Positions 1-8,946 of a stretch of DNA of 64,000 nt are shown here, piece after piece. The DNA comes from Salinicola corii (GTDB taxonomy: Bacteria; Pseudomonadota; Gammaproteobacteria; Pseudomonadales; Halomonadaceae). The stretch is taken from NCBI RefSeq assembly GCF_008298015.1, contig NZ_VTPX01000001.1, positions 434,001 through 498,000 on the forward strand, written 5' to 3'. A program made the position numbers and the translations under genes. The stretch's first letter is position 1, and every line of letters begins with the position of its first letter. The notes beneath the pieces are model-generated. The model did no database searches. It was not told where the DNA came from and saw only the letters and a program-made list of their open reading frames with translations.

Positions 1-996
1 CGGCAGTACGCGGAAGACCACGGCATGATCGCCCATGAAATGGTTCCAGGAATTGGGCAGGTGAAGGATGCGCAGCGAGCCCATGTCCGCATTGGGTATA
101 TGGCCCATCAGCTTGTTGCAGCCCGGCTTGCCATCCATGGTCATCGAGACGATGCCGTCGATCAGCGGCGTACGGGTGAGGCGATTGCGCTTGCCGAATC
201 GGGCCAGCTGCCACGGTACCTCGCAGGTGGTCCAGTCGGCCTGCTTGCGGGCGACCAGATCTCGGTACTCGCCGGTGGAGCGGGGGTCGTTGGTATCGTC
301 GAATTCGATCAGCGAGTTGAGCAGTTCGGGATGGGCGCCGTTGCAGTGGTAGCACTCGCGATTGTTCTCGATCACCAGCTTCCAGTTACAGCGCTCGACG
401 ATGTTGGACTCCACCGCGACCTTGACGTTGTCCATCTCGTGGGGCGAGAGATAGTGCTCCAGCGAGACCAGGAAGTCGTCGATCGGCTCCGGGTCCTCGC
501 TCAGGTTGATGAACACGAAGCCGCCAGCGCTCTTCACCGCCACGGGCTTGAGGCCATAGGCGCTCATGTCGAACTCGGTACCCATATCGCTGCCGGCGAA
601 CAGCAGCCGGCCGTCGAGTTCGTAGGTCCACTGATGGTAGGGGCAGACCAGCTTGGCCACCTTGCCCTTGTCCTTGAGACACAGGCGCGAGCCGCGGTGG
701 CGACAGACGTTGTGAAAGGCGTGAATCTTGTTTTCGGCACCGCGTAGAACGATGATCGAGTTGCTACCCACCTCGAGCTTGAAGTAGTTGCCCTTGGCGG
801 GAATCTCGCAGCTCATGCCGGCGAACAGCCACTGCTTCTCGAAGATCTCCTCCATGTCGACCTGGAACAGCCGCGGGTCGTTGTAGAAGGGCTGGGGCAG
901 TGAATAGGTCGGGTCACGCTGATCCAGCATATCCGCCACGGCCTTGCGGGTCGCGCTGAGAGCGTCATCCAGGCTGTCGCGTGGAAGTGGTGACAT
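1..996 (-). CDS. gbcA: Glycine betaine monooxygenase, Rieske oxygenase subunit (3' end outside window)
   Basis: Oxygenase that, with the GbcB reductase, removes one methyl group from glycine betaine to give dimethylglycine and formaldehyde. The ATG at 996 opens an uninterrupted frame of 332 codons that runs off the left edge, so roughly the last 100 residues of a family protein of about 430 are missing. A Rieske [2Fe-2S] site is visible as CRH at residues 98-100 and CPYH at 118-121. The mononuclear iron region shows NNRECYHCNGAH, giving His217 and His222. It is divergent from gbcB, which encodes the matching reductase. This pairing and the downstream fdhA, sox and purU genes make the substrate assignment firm; a related stachydrine or carnitine oxygenase is the main alternative. 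Confidence 0.93.
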   Translation of the reverse strand, partial: MSPLPRDSLDDALSATRKAVADMLDQRDPTYSLPQPFYNDPRLFQVDMEEIFEKQWLFAGMSCEIPAKGNYFKLEVGSNSIIVLRGAENKIHAFHNVCRHRGSRLCLKDKGKVAKLVCPYHQWTYELDGRLLFAGSDMGTEFDMSAYGLKPVAVKSAGGFVFINLSEDPEPIDDFLVSLEHYLSPHEMDNVKVAVESNIVERCNWKLVIENNRECYHCNGAHPELLNSLIEFDDTNDPRSTGEYRDLVARKQADWTTCEVPWQLARFGKRNRLTRTPLIDGIVSMTMDGKPGCNKLMGHIPNADMGSLRILHLPNSWNHFMGDHAVVFRVLP

Positions 997-1435
997 GGTC
1001 GCATCCTCATCGATGACTGAGTGGGTCTTTCCCGAACACGTCCGCGGGAACGACCAGGTGAATGGCATAGGACGGTGGCGATTGCATGCTACCGATCCGA
1101 CTTTCGGCGAGTGTCGCTCAGGTGCTGGCGATGAAATTGTCCATCCGCGACATTCGTCGATGCCAGGCCGACCGCCGGGCACAAATGCTCACCGGTAAGT
1201 CACCCGTCGATACCTTGGTGCCGATGACGCTGCGCGGGTGTCTCGGCGGGTCAATTTTCGTGCCGGAATCGAGGTTTTGGCGGCACCTGGGGGTGGTTGG
1301 CATGCCTGTGTCGTTGATAGGCAAGTCGGTCCGCTTCGGCGTGCGCAGAATCCGCTGAGGATAGTAATTCACCGGAAGCGGCTATGCGGATCGGCGTTCT
1401 CGCCCTGGCCATTTCCCCGATCGAGTGCGGTGACG
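997..1435. promoter_or_regulatory. Divergent gbcA/gbcB control region
   Basis: Non-coding stretch of 439 bases between two divergent genes, so it must hold both promoters. Reading frames here look like chance. It contains TGTCGC on the plus strand at 1112-1117 and the same hexamer on the minus strand (GCGACA at 1147-1152). The same hexamer recurs as direct repeats upstream of soxB. In Pseudomonas the gbc and sox genes share an AraC-family activator (GbdR), so a shared motif is plausible, but assigning it to a particular protein is inference. No clear -35/-10 pair could be fixed by eye. Confidence 0.5.
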
Positions 1436-2536
1436 ATGCAATTCTTCAATCCGGTCAATACGCAAACCTGGACCAACGGCCGACATCAGGTGCGGTGCGT
1501 CAAGGTCATTCAGGAAACCTGGAACGTGCGAACGTTCTGTTTCATGGCCGACCAGCCGGTGATGTTCTTCTTCAAGCCGGGGCAGTTCGTCACGCTGGAA
1601 CTGGAGATCGCCGGTCAGCCGGTGATGCGTTCCTACACGATTTCCAGTTCACCCTCGATCCCCTACAGCTTCTCGATCACGGTCAAGCGTTTGTCTGGCG
1701 GGCAGGTCTCCAACTGGCTTCACGACAATCTCAAGGTCGGCGACCCGATGGTGGTTCACGGGCCGGTCGGGGATTTCAATGTCATCGATCACCCGGCGGA
1801 GAAAGTGATGATGCTCTCGGGGGGCGTCGGGATCACGCCGCTGATGTCGATGACGCGCTGGTTCTTCGATACCAATGCCGCCGTCGACCTGGAGTTCATC
1901 CATTGCGCTCAGGCCCCCAACGACATCATCTACCACCGTGAACTGGTGCACATGTTTTCGCGGCTGCCGGAGTTCCGTCTGCATATCGTGTGCGAGCGCA
2001 GCGACGAGCTTAGCCAGGCCTGGTCCGGTTTCCGGGGCTATCTGACAAGGCAGATGCTGACCTTGATGGCGCCGGACTATCTCGAGCGGGAGGTATTCTG
2101 CTGCGGACCGACGCCATTCATGAAAGCAGTGCGCCAGGTGCTGCTGGAAGATGGCTTCGATATGTCGCACTACCATCAGGAGTCTTTCGGTGCGACACCG
2201 TTGAGCGTCCAGGAAGACGTGCTGGAACTGGCCGAGCAAGCGGAGGCCGACGCGGAAGAAGTGGACACGGCCGATCTGATGCCAGTCGAATTCACTGGCA
2301 GCGGCAAGAGTATTCGCGTCAGCGAGAACGATACCATTCACTCGGCGGCGGCCAAGCTGGGGCTGCATATTCCCAAGGCCTGCGGGATGGGGATCTGCGG
2401 TACCTGTCGTGTGATGAAGCTCGAGGGCGAGGTCGAGATGGAGCACAACGGCGGCATCACCGAGGAGGACGAAGCCGAGGGCTTCATCCTGTCATGCTGT
2501 TCGAAGCCGCGGGGAAAAGTCGTCATCGATTTCTGA
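1436..2536 (+). CDS. gbcB: Glycine betaine monooxygenase, ferredoxin reductase subunit
   Basis: Electron-transfer partner of GbcA, passing electrons from NAD(P)H through FAD and a [2Fe-2S] cluster. The frame is open from further upstream, but the ATG at 1436 (start MQFFNPVN) gives 366 residues, the usual family length, and the extra upstream part has no family-like sequence. Domains in order: FAD-binding barrel with RSYT at 65-68; NAD-binding part with GGVGITP at 129-135 and CCGPTPFM near 222-229; acidic linker about 255-283; C-terminal plant-type ferredoxin with Cys316, Cys321, Cys324 and Cys354 or 355. There is no strong Shine-Dalgarno before the ATG. Divergent from gbcA. Confidence 0.93.
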   Translation: MQFFNPVNTQTWTNGRHQVRCVKVIQETWNVRTFCFMADQPVMFFFKPGQFVTLELEIAGQPVMRSYTISSSPSIPYSFSITVKRLSGGQVSNWLHDNLKVGDPMVVHGPVGDFNVIDHPAEKVMMLSGGVGITPLMSMTRWFFDTNAAVDLEFIHCAQAPNDIIYHRELVHMFSRLPEFRLHIVCERSDELSQAWSGFRGYLTRQMLTLMAPDYLEREVFCCGPTPFMKAVRQVLLEDGFDMSHYHQESFGATPLSVQEDVLELAEQAEADAEEVDTADLMPVEFTGSGKSIRVSENDTIHSAAAKLGLHIPKACGMGICGTCRVMKLEGEVEMEHNGGITEEDEAEGFILSCCSKPRGKVVIDF

Positions 2537-2726
2537 GCGACGAGCAAAGAGCTGCAAGTGTTAGACCTTTGGACCTGGCGGCTGTCGTCGCAGCGTCATT
2601 CGGTGGCGTGACGAGACCGTTTCACCATCGATGTAACTCCTAGTCTGGTTTCGCGCCTTCTTTCGATGTCGTCGCCAGAGCGGCACGACGCAAGGCATTC
2701 CGAGACCAGACCCAGGAGTTCACACC

Positions 2727-3920
2727 ATGTCTTCACCCGCCAATCGAGGCGTCGTCTTTCGCGGCGCCGGCAAGGTCGCCGTCGAGAGCATCCCTTTCCC
2801 TGAGCTGGCGCTCGGCAGCCGCCAGTGCCATCACGGCGTCATCCTCAAGATTCTGACCACCAACATCTGCGGCAGCGACCAGCACATGGTGCGTGGCCGA
2901 ACTACGGCGCCGGAAGGGCTGGTGCTCGGCCACGAGATCACCGGCGAGGTGATCGAGTGTGGCCGTGACGTCGAGTTCATCAAGAAGGGCGACATCGTCT
3001 CGGTGCCGTTCAACGTCGCCTGCGGCCGCTGCCGCAACTGCAAACGCGGCGATACCCATATCTGCCTGCACGTCAACGGTGACCGCGCCGGTGGCGCCTA
3101 CGGCTATGTTGATATGGGCGGTTGGGTCGGCGGTCAGGCCGAGTACGTGATGGTGCCCTATGCCGATTTCCAACTGCTCGTCTTTCCCGACAAGGAGCAG
3201 GCGATGGAGAAGATCCTCGACCTCACCATGCTCTCGGACATCTTTCCCACCGGCTTCCACGGCTGCGTGACCGCCGGTGTCCAGCCGGGTTCGACGGTCT
3301 ATATCGCCGGTGCAGGTCCGGTGGGGCTGGCCGCTGCCGTCTCCGCCCAGCTGTTGGGCGCGGCCTGCGTGATCGTCGGCGACATGAATGACAAGCGCCT
3401 CGACCAGGCGCGCAGCTTCGGCTGCGAAGGGCTGGATCTCAAGCAGGACGCCAGCATGTCGGAATTGATCGAGTCGGTGCTGGGCGTGCCGGAGGTGGAT
3501 GCCGCGGTCGATGCGGTAGGCTTCGAAGCCAACTGCCATGGTCACAACCATTCCCATGAGCAGCCGGCGACGGTGCTCAACGCCACCATGGAGATCACCC
3601 AGGCCGGCGGCCGGGTCGGCATCCCGGGACTCTACGTCACCGAAGATCCGGGCGCCGAGAGCGAAGATGCCAAGCACGGCAACATCTCGATGAAGTTCGG
3701 CCTCGGCTGGGCCAAGGCGATGTCGTTCCACACCGGCCAGACGCCGGCCATGCGCTATCAGCGCCAGCTGATGCAGGCGATCCTTCACGACAGGGTCCAG
3801 ATCGGCAAGGCGGTGAACGTGCAGACCATCTCGCTGGATGAGGCGCCCCAGGGTTACGCCGACTTCGACGGCGGCGCGGCCAAGAAATTCGTGATCGATC
3901 CGCACGGCGTACTTCGATAA
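2727..3920 (+). CDS. fdhA: Glutathione-independent formaldehyde dehydrogenase
   Basis: Zinc- and NAD-dependent enzyme of the medium-chain dehydrogenase family oxidising formaldehyde to formate without glutathione, here most likely clearing the formaldehyde released by betaine and sarcosine demethylation. The 397-residue length matches the Pseudomonas enzyme. Catalytic zinc ligands are Cys48 (NICGSD) and His69-Glu70 (GHE); the structural zinc site is Cys99, Cys102, Cys105 and Cys113. A Rossmann GAGPVGLAAA motif lies near residue 200. An AGGAG Shine-Dalgarno stands a few bases before the ATG. It follows gbcB by 190 bases, so it may have its own promoter. Confidence 0.92.
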   Translation: MSSPANRGVVFRGAGKVAVESIPFPELALGSRQCHHGVILKILTTNICGSDQHMVRGRTTAPEGLVLGHEITGEVIECGRDVEFIKKGDIVSVPFNVACGRCRNCKRGDTHICLHVNGDRAGGAYGYVDMGGWVGGQAEYVMVPYADFQLLVFPDKEQAMEKILDLTMLSDIFPTGFHGCVTAGVQPGSTVYIAGAGPVGLAAAVSAQLLGAACVIVGDMNDKRLDQARSFGCEGLDLKQDASMSELIESVLGVPEVDAAVDAVGFEANCHGHNHSHEQPATVLNATMEITQAGGRVGIPGLYVTEDPGAESEDAKHGNISMKFGLGWAKAMSFHTGQTPAMRYQRQLMQAILHDRVQIGKAVNVQTISLDEAPQGYADFDGGAAKKFVIDPHGVLR

Positions 3921-3971
3921 CAGAAAACAGGGTGCTACTTCCTTCAGCTTCGGGCACCCGAGTAAAAGAGT

Positions 3972-4008
3972 AATGGGCCACGAATCCCAAGGGAATGCGT
4001 GGCCCATT
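3972..4008. terminator. Possible bidirectional hairpin between fdhA and convergent small gene
   Basis: A perfect 11-bp inverted repeat (AATGGGCCACG at 3972-3982, CGTGGCCCATT at 3998-4008) with a 15-base loop lies between the convergent ends of fdhA and the small secreted protein gene. There is no clean T run on either strand, so it may be a weak terminator or an RNA 3' end stabiliser. Confidence 0.45.
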
Positions 4009-4141
4009 GATGTGAAAAAAGCCTACTATCGAGTGTTTCTGATGATGATGATTGCAATGACTCGAGCGAAATATCCGGAAATCACGGCTCGATATCGGTC
4101 GAGAACTATCGGTTTCTTCGCGCCCCAATCCGGATTCCTGT

Positions 4142-4468
4142 TCAACCTCCGTTGACGGCCGTGAGAGCCGAGCTGGCGGCTGCGCTCTGGCCCTGGGCGG
4201 AAAGCGTGCCGGTACCGGACATGACCATCGTGCTTCGGTGCGTGCTCTCGGCTACCTGCTGGAGAGCATTATTCGCCGCGTCGCTGTGACCACTGACGGT
4301 CGCGTTGGCATTGTGGCTTCCCCCTGTCGACGCATCAGCGCCACTCATGAGTGCGCTCAGCATCTCGCGATTTTTCTCGAAGGCGGCCTCTGCCATGGCG
4401 CTATTGGCCTGAGCGGAAAGCGGTAGTACAAAGGCCAGTGCGAGCGCGGAGAGGATTTGAATTTTCAT
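4142..4468 (-). CDS. Small secreted protein of unknown function
   Basis: A 108-residue protein that I do not recognise. The first 21 residues form a clear Sec signal peptide (Lys-Ile start, hydrophobic core, cleavage near AQA-N), so it is probably periplasmic or secreted. The mature part is rich in Ala, Ser, Gly, Asn and Thr, has no cysteine, and looks low in complexity towards the C terminus. A GGAG Shine-Dalgarno stands about 10 bases upstream of the ATG. It has no obvious operon partner: it converges on fdhA and is divergent from tag. Signal peptide, ribosome site and coding-like composition support a real gene; the function is unknown. Confidence 0.6.
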   Translation of the reverse strand: MKIQILSALALAFVLPLSAQANSAMAEAAFEKNREMLSALMSGADASTGGSHNANATVSGHSDAANNALQQVAESTHRSTMVMSGTGTLSAQGQSAAASSALTAVNGG

Positions 4469-4778
4469 GATAAGGCAACTCCATTGTCATCGGTTGACGT
4501 TGGTCGTCTGATCCAACTGATGATGAAGTTACCTGTGAGATAAACGGTGATTCATCACGAAAACGTGATAGATCGTTTTTTCAGTGTATTTTTCGACGCA
4601 ATGCCTGAAATGGATCCGTTCAGGCCTTGTCGATGGTGTGGTGAGCGTCAATATCGGTAGGTGGCCTCTGTGCGAGGGCGTGATTTCCGTAACCGCTGAC
4701 TCAGACTCGGAGCAACTTAAATCCCTCGCGCGGGGGTGTCACAATTGACTCACTTCCCGCCACCGACGAGACCCGAGC
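4469..4778. promoter_or_regulatory. Divergent intergenic region upstream of tag and the small secreted gene
   Basis: This 310-base stretch carries the two divergent promoters. A short inverted repeat, ATCACG-AAAA-CGTGAT at 4554-4569, is followed by a T-rich stretch on the plus strand; it could be an operator or a weak hairpin. Nothing else was recognised and no small gene is supported. Confidence 0.35.
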
Positions 4779-5369
4779 ATGACCGAGCCAAATCCCGACC
4801 TACTGCGCTGCGCCTGGGCACGAAGTCACCCGTTGAATGCCGAGTACCACGACGAGGAGTGGGGCGTGCCGGAATACGATAGCCGCGCGCTGTGGGAAAA
4901 GCTGATCCTGGACGGCTTCCAGGCGGGGCTCTCCTGGCTCACCATTCTCAAGAAGCGCGACGCCTTTCGCGAGGCGTTCGAGGGCTTCGATCCCGAGCGT
5001 ATCGCCCGATACGATGAGCGTGACGTCGAGCGTCTGATGGGCAACGCCGGCATCATCCGCTCCCGCGCCAAGATCGAGGCGACGATCGGCAATGCGCGTG
5101 CCTATCTCGCCATACGCGATAACGGCGAAGACTTCTCCGAGTTCCTGTGGGGCATGGTGGGGGGACGGCCGATCCAGGACTCTATCGGCAGCGACGGTTC
5201 GGTTCCCACCCAGACGCCGCTCTCTGTAGATATCTCCAAGGCGCTCAAGAAACGTGGCTTCAAGTTCGTGGGCCCCGTGATCGTCTACGCCTGGATGCAG
5301 GCGGTGGGCATGGTCAACGACCATGCCGAGACGTGCCATCGCCGCAAGCCGGTGGCGGCGATGGGCTGA
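4779..5369 (+). CDS. tag: DNA-3-methyladenine glycosylase I
   Basis: Base-excision repair enzyme that removes 3-methyladenine from alkylated DNA in the cytoplasm. The 196-residue length and sequence fit the Tag family closely: RCAW at 10-13, YHDEEWG at 23-29, WEKLILDGFQAGLSW at 39-53 with Glu40 in the position of the conserved family glutamate, and the zinc site Cys11, His24, His182 and Cys186 (NDHAETCHRR near the end). It stands alone between the betaine genes and the convergent sugar cassette, so it is probably transcribed from its own promoter. No odd features were seen. Confidence 0.95.
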   Translation: MTEPNPDLLRCAWARSHPLNAEYHDEEWGVPEYDSRALWEKLILDGFQAGLSWLTILKKRDAFREAFEGFDPERIARYDERDVERLMGNAGIIRSRAKIEATIGNARAYLAIRDNGEDFSEFLWGMVGGRPIQDSIGSDGSVPTQTPLSVDISKALKKRGFKFVGPVIVYAWMQAVGMVNDHAETCHRRKPVAAMG

Positions 5370-5405
5370 TCGCCGGATGCTTGGCGCGGGCGCCTCGTCT
5401 CGCGC

Positions 5406-6962
5406 TCAGTCCAGGCGTCCACCGAACAGATCGCGAAACGCGGCATAGCGTCTCTCGTGGAGCTCCCTGGCTGCCGCATCGGGTTCGAGCACACCTTCGT
5501 TGGGCGCAAGTTTACGAGCAACGGCCAGTAGATCCCCGTCCCGCCGAGATGCCATGGCGGCTACCGCGGCGCCCAGCAGCACGGGTTCCGGCGCTTCCGA
5601 CAGCACCACGCGACAGTCGGTGCCGTCGGCGTAGAGCTTGCGCAGCAGCGGGGAACGATTGTGGCCACCGCTGAGATGGAGGGTGTCGATGGCGTAGCCG
5701 TTGGCGTTCATGCGCTCGATGATGGCGCGTGTCCCGTAGACCAGCGCCGTCACTGCGGCCCAGTACACCTTGATGAAAGTCTCTCTGGGCGACTCCAGCG
5801 TGAGGCCGACGATGGCGCCGCGGATCTCGGGGTCGGCCAGCGGCGAACGATTGCCGATGAAGTCCGGGCGAACGTGCAGGTCCGGGGCCGGATCGCCTTC
5901 TGCCAGCCGGTCCAGCAGCAGGTCCGAAAGCGCGCCGTGGGGATCGTCGCCGAACTCGCGGCCCGCGCCGAACAGGGCGACGATATGGTCCAGCAGAGCG
6001 CCGGTCAGGCTCTGGCCACCTTCGTTGGCGGTGAACCCGTCGCACAGGGCACCAGGGTAGGGGCCCCACACGCCGGGAACTTCACGACGCTCCGGCTGGG
6101 CGCCGATATGGCAGGTCGAGGTGCCGGCGATGACCGCCAGCCGATGCGCCGAGTGGGCGTCGAGGCTGCGCCCCAGCGTACCCATGGCGCCGGCGTAGGC
6201 GTCGATCATGCCGACGGCGAAGAGACAGTCGGTGGTGAGTCCGAGTTCGGCCGCAGCCGCCTCGGTCAGTCGCCCCAGCGGCTCGCCCACGGCAGCGGCG
6301 CGATCGGGAAGCGCGGCGCGCTCGAGCACGTCCGTCATGTCGATCTGGGCGAGGAACTCCCGATCCCAGCCGCGATTCGGCCGTGGGTCGAAGGTCCACT
6401 TGCAGGCCAGGGTGCAGACCGAGCGGCGATCGATTCCGGTGCAGTGATAGCCCAGCCAGTCGCCGAGGTCACCGGCGTAACCGATGCTGTCGTATAGCGC
6501 CGGTCGATTGCGCTTGAGCCACATGAGTTTGGGCATCTGCATCTCCGGCGACATCACGCCGCCGAGATTGGCGAGCGGGGCGGCCCCGGTGGCGGTACAG
6601 ATCGCGGCTTCTGCCGTGGCCCGGTGATCCATCCAGACGATGATGTTCCAGCGCTCGTCGCCAGGCGATAGTGCCAGTGGTTCATGCTGGCGGTCGAGCA
6701 GGACCAGCGAGCAGGTTGCGCTCACCGACAGGCCCTTGACCCTGGCCGGCTCGATACCCGCCTGGTCGACGGCGCGACGGGTGGCGTCGCAGACGGCTCG
6801 CCAGATATCGGTGGTGCTCTGCTCGACGTGGTGTTCGAGGGGGCGGTGAATGGCGATCGGCGCTTTCGCCTCGCCCAGCAGTTCACCGCGGTCGTCGAAG
6901 ACCCCGACGCGGGCGCTGCCGGTGCCGATGTCGACGCCCAATGAATAGTGTGTCTCGGTCAT
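5406..6962 (-). CDS. FGGY-family pentulose kinase
   Basis: Cytoplasmic carbohydrate kinase, probably phosphorylating a pentulose such as D-ribulose. The ATG at 6962 gives 518 residues beginning MTETHYSLGVDIGTGSARVG, the ATP-binding phosphate 1 motif of FGGY kinases. The frame is open further upstream, but that part overlaps the permease gene and has no matching sequence. WMDHRA near 115-120 and the C-terminal SGGHNRSPL motif are also typical. It is the last gene of a minus-strand unit (binding protein, ATPase, two permeases, kinase), 11 bases after the permease. The context supports uptake of a free pentose, pentitol or ketose followed by phosphorylation; the exact sugar cannot be read from sequence. 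Confidence 0.88.
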   Translation of the reverse strand: MTETHYSLGVDIGTGSARVGVFDDRGELLGEAKAPIAIHRPLEHHVEQSTTDIWRAVCDATRRAVDQAGIEPARVKGLSVSATCSLVLLDRQHEPLALSPGDERWNIIVWMDHRATAEAAICTATGAAPLANLGGVMSPEMQMPKLMWLKRNRPALYDSIGYAGDLGDWLGYHCTGIDRRSVCTLACKWTFDPRPNRGWDREFLAQIDMTDVLERAALPDRAAAVGEPLGRLTEAAAAELGLTTDCLFAVGMIDAYAGAMGTLGRSLDAHSAHRLAVIAGTSTCHIGAQPERREVPGVWGPYPGALCDGFTANEGGQSLTGALLDHIVALFGAGREFGDDPHGALSDLLLDRLAEGDPAPDLHVRPDFIGNRSPLADPEIRGAIVGLTLESPRETFIKVYWAAVTALVYGTRAIIERMNANGYAIDTLHLSGGHNRSPLLRKLYADGTDCRVVLSEAPEPVLLGAAVAAMASRRDGDLLAVARKLAPNEGVLEPDAAARELHERRYAAFRDLFGGRLD

Positions 6963-6973
6963 GGTCGGCCTGT

Positions 6974-7957
6974 TCAAGAGCGTTTGAGAAAGGGCATGCG
7001 CAGTGTCATGACGACGATCAGGAATGCGCCCCACACGGCGGTGGCAAGATGCTGGCTGGCGCCCATCAGGTTCATGCCCGAGGCGATCACCTGAAGGCTC
7101 ATCAGACCCAGCACCAGCGGCAGCACGCGTCCGAAGCCGCCGAACGGATTGGCGCCGGCGAGAAAACAGGCCAGGACCGTGATCAGCAGGTAGCTTTCGC
7201 CATGGCCCACGCGTACCGAATTGAAGCGCGCCAGCATCACCATGCCGGCGATGGCGGCCAGCAACCCGGAGAGGGTGTAGAGCACGATCAGCACGCGCCG
7301 CACGTCGATCCCCGAATATTCGGTGGCACGCAAATTGGAGCCGATCATGTGGATCGAGAATCCGGTACGGGTGAACTGCATGAAGTAGGCGAGCCCGCCC
7401 GCGGACAGCAGGAAGATCAGCATCGGGATGGGGATACCGATCAGGCTGCCGCTGCCGAGCCACTGGAAGCCGGCCGGCATGCCGGAGATACCGCCGCCTC
7501 GGGTCAGGAACTCCCCCAGCCCCTGGAAGAAGATCATCGCGCCCAGCGAGACCAGAATCGGGTGGGCGCCGACCCGCGCGACGATGACGCCGATCAGCAA
7601 GCCGGCCGCGCTGCCCACGCCGAGGCCGGCGGCGATACCCGCGACGATGCCGAGCACGCCGGTATCGCCCAGGGCGTTCTGCACCAGCCAGGCCGTGGTC
7701 AGTCCCGCGATGTTGGCGGTGAACGTCACCGCCAGATTCAGACCGCCGGAGATGATCGGCACGAGCATGGCCAGCGAAAGCAGGCCGAGTTCCGGTAGCT
7801 GCACGGCCATCGAGCGGACGTTGACCGCGCTCAGGAAGCCGGGCGCCATCACGGCGAAGAACGAGACACTCGCCACGAGCAGCAGCGCCATGATGCCGAT
7901 TTCGAGAGACTCGGCACCGGGGCGAAAGGCCCGGCGGGGGGCGGATGCGGCGCTCAT
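6974..7957 (-). CDS. Sugar ABC transporter permease (CUT2/RbsC type), second
   Basis: Inner-membrane permease of a ribose/autoinducer-2 class importer, 327 residues with about eight to ten hydrophobic helices. The family signature region is visible as GAHPILVSLGAMIFFQGLG, and GSNLRATEYSGIDVRRV forms the cytoplasmic loop that contacts the ATPase. A strong AAGGAGG Shine-Dalgarno precedes the ATG, and the start overlaps the stop of the preceding permease (ATGA), so translation is coupled. It presumably forms a heterodimeric channel with the neighbouring permease. Confidence 0.9.
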   Translation of the reverse strand: MSAASAPRRAFRPGAESLEIGIMALLLVASVSFFAVMAPGFLSAVNVRSMAVQLPELGLLSLAMLVPIISGGLNLAVTFTANIAGLTTAWLVQNALGDTGVLGIVAGIAAGLGVGSAAGLLIGVIVARVGAHPILVSLGAMIFFQGLGEFLTRGGGISGMPAGFQWLGSGSLIGIPIPMLIFLLSAGGLAYFMQFTRTGFSIHMIGSNLRATEYSGIDVRRVLIVLYTLSGLLAAIAGMVMLARFNSVRVGHGESYLLITVLACFLAGANPFGGFGRVLPLVLGLMSLQVIASGMNLMGASQHLATAVWGAFLIVVMTLRMPFLKRS

Positions 7958-8946
7958 GGGCGTGCCTCCTTGGAAATCGCGCGACGGGGCAGCAGCTTGT
8001 CGAGATTGCTGCAGGTGATTGCGACGAGAATGATGAAGCCGACGATCATGCGGAAGGCGTAGGGGGTCACGCCGAGCAGGTTGAGCCCGTTCTGCACCAC
8101 CGCCAGCAGCAGCACGCCGAGCAACGCACCGGTCACCGAGCCGCGGCCGCCACCGAGCGTCGCGCCGCCGAGGACCACGGCCGCGAGAATCGGCAGCTCC
8201 TGGCCGATCAGGGCGTTGGGGACCACCTCCTGCACGATGTGGGCCTGCATCAGCCCGGCGACGCCGGCGCAGAGGCCCAGCCAGCCGTAGGCGAAAGCAT
8301 GGATCATTCCCACCCGCACGCCCGAGCGCCTGGCCGCTTCCGGGCTGGAGCCGAAACCGTAGATGGCACGTCCGAATCCAGTCCGGGTGAGAATGAATCC
8401 GGTGGCCAGGCTCATCACGGCCATCACCACGACGGGGAGATAGAGCGTCGCGCTGCCCCGCGAGGCGGGCAGGTCGATCAGGGGAATCGAATAGTAGAGC
8501 CAGTCCGGGATGTCGTAGATCGAGACGCCGCCGGTGAAGACCATCAGCAGCCCGAAGTAGAGGTTGAAGGTGCCGATGGTGACGATGATCGAGACGATGC
8601 GAAAACGGTGGATCAGGAAGGCATTGACCAGGCCGAGCAGACCACCCACGGCCATCGACAGGAGGATGCCGAGCAACCAGTTGCCGCCGCCCATGTGATC
8701 GATCAGTAGCGTCATGACCACGTACTGCACCACCGAGGCCGCCACCGCGAACGAGATGTCGATGCCGCCGGCGATGAGCACCACCACCAGCCCGACGGCG
8801 AAGATCATGTTCACGGACTGGTTGTTGAGCAGGTCGAACAGGTTCTGCGTGGTCAGAAAGGTATCCGTGGTCAGGCCGAGAACGACGCAGAGCGCGACGA
8901 TGATCGCGGCCAGCACGCCCTCGGTGCCGAGGTGCAGTCTAGGCAT
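7954..8946 (-). CDS. Sugar ABC transporter permease (CUT2/RbsC type), first
   Basis: Inner-membrane permease of 330 residues, multi-pass, of the branched-chain/ribose permease family. Typical elements are the N-terminal GIDISFAVAASV region, IVTIGTFNLYFG and the YGFGSSPEAARRSGVRV coupling loop. Its start overlaps the end of the ATPase gene by 8 bases and its stop overlaps the next permease start. Two adjacent, non-identical permeases are the arrangement seen in autoinducer-2 (LsrCD) and rhamnose-type importers rather than in RbsC homodimers. Confidence 0.9.
   Translation of the reverse strand: MPRLHLGTEGVLAAIIVALCVVLGLTTDTFLTTQNLFDLLNNQSVNMIFAVGLVVVLIAGGIDISFAVAASVVQYVVMTLLIDHMGGGNWLLGILLSMAVGGLLGLVNAFLIHRFRIVSIIVTIGTFNLYFGLLMVFTGGVSIYDIPDWLYYSIPLIDLPASRGSATLYLPVVVMAVMSLATGFILTRTGFGRAIYGFGSSPEAARRSGVRVGMIHAFAYGWLGLCAGVAGLMQAHIVQEVVPNALIGQELPILAAVVLGGATLGGGRGSVTGALLGVLLLAVVQNGLNLLGVTPYAFRMIVGFIILVAITCSNLDKLLPRRAISKEARP

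Noticed and set aside
1238-1435. N-terminal extension of gbcB from an ATG at 1238
   Set aside because: The extra 66 residues have no family match, while the start at 1436 gives the family length.
5406-7463. 685-residue version of the pentulose kinase
   Set aside because: The first 167 residues overlap the permease gene out of frame; the FGGY start motif begins at 6962.
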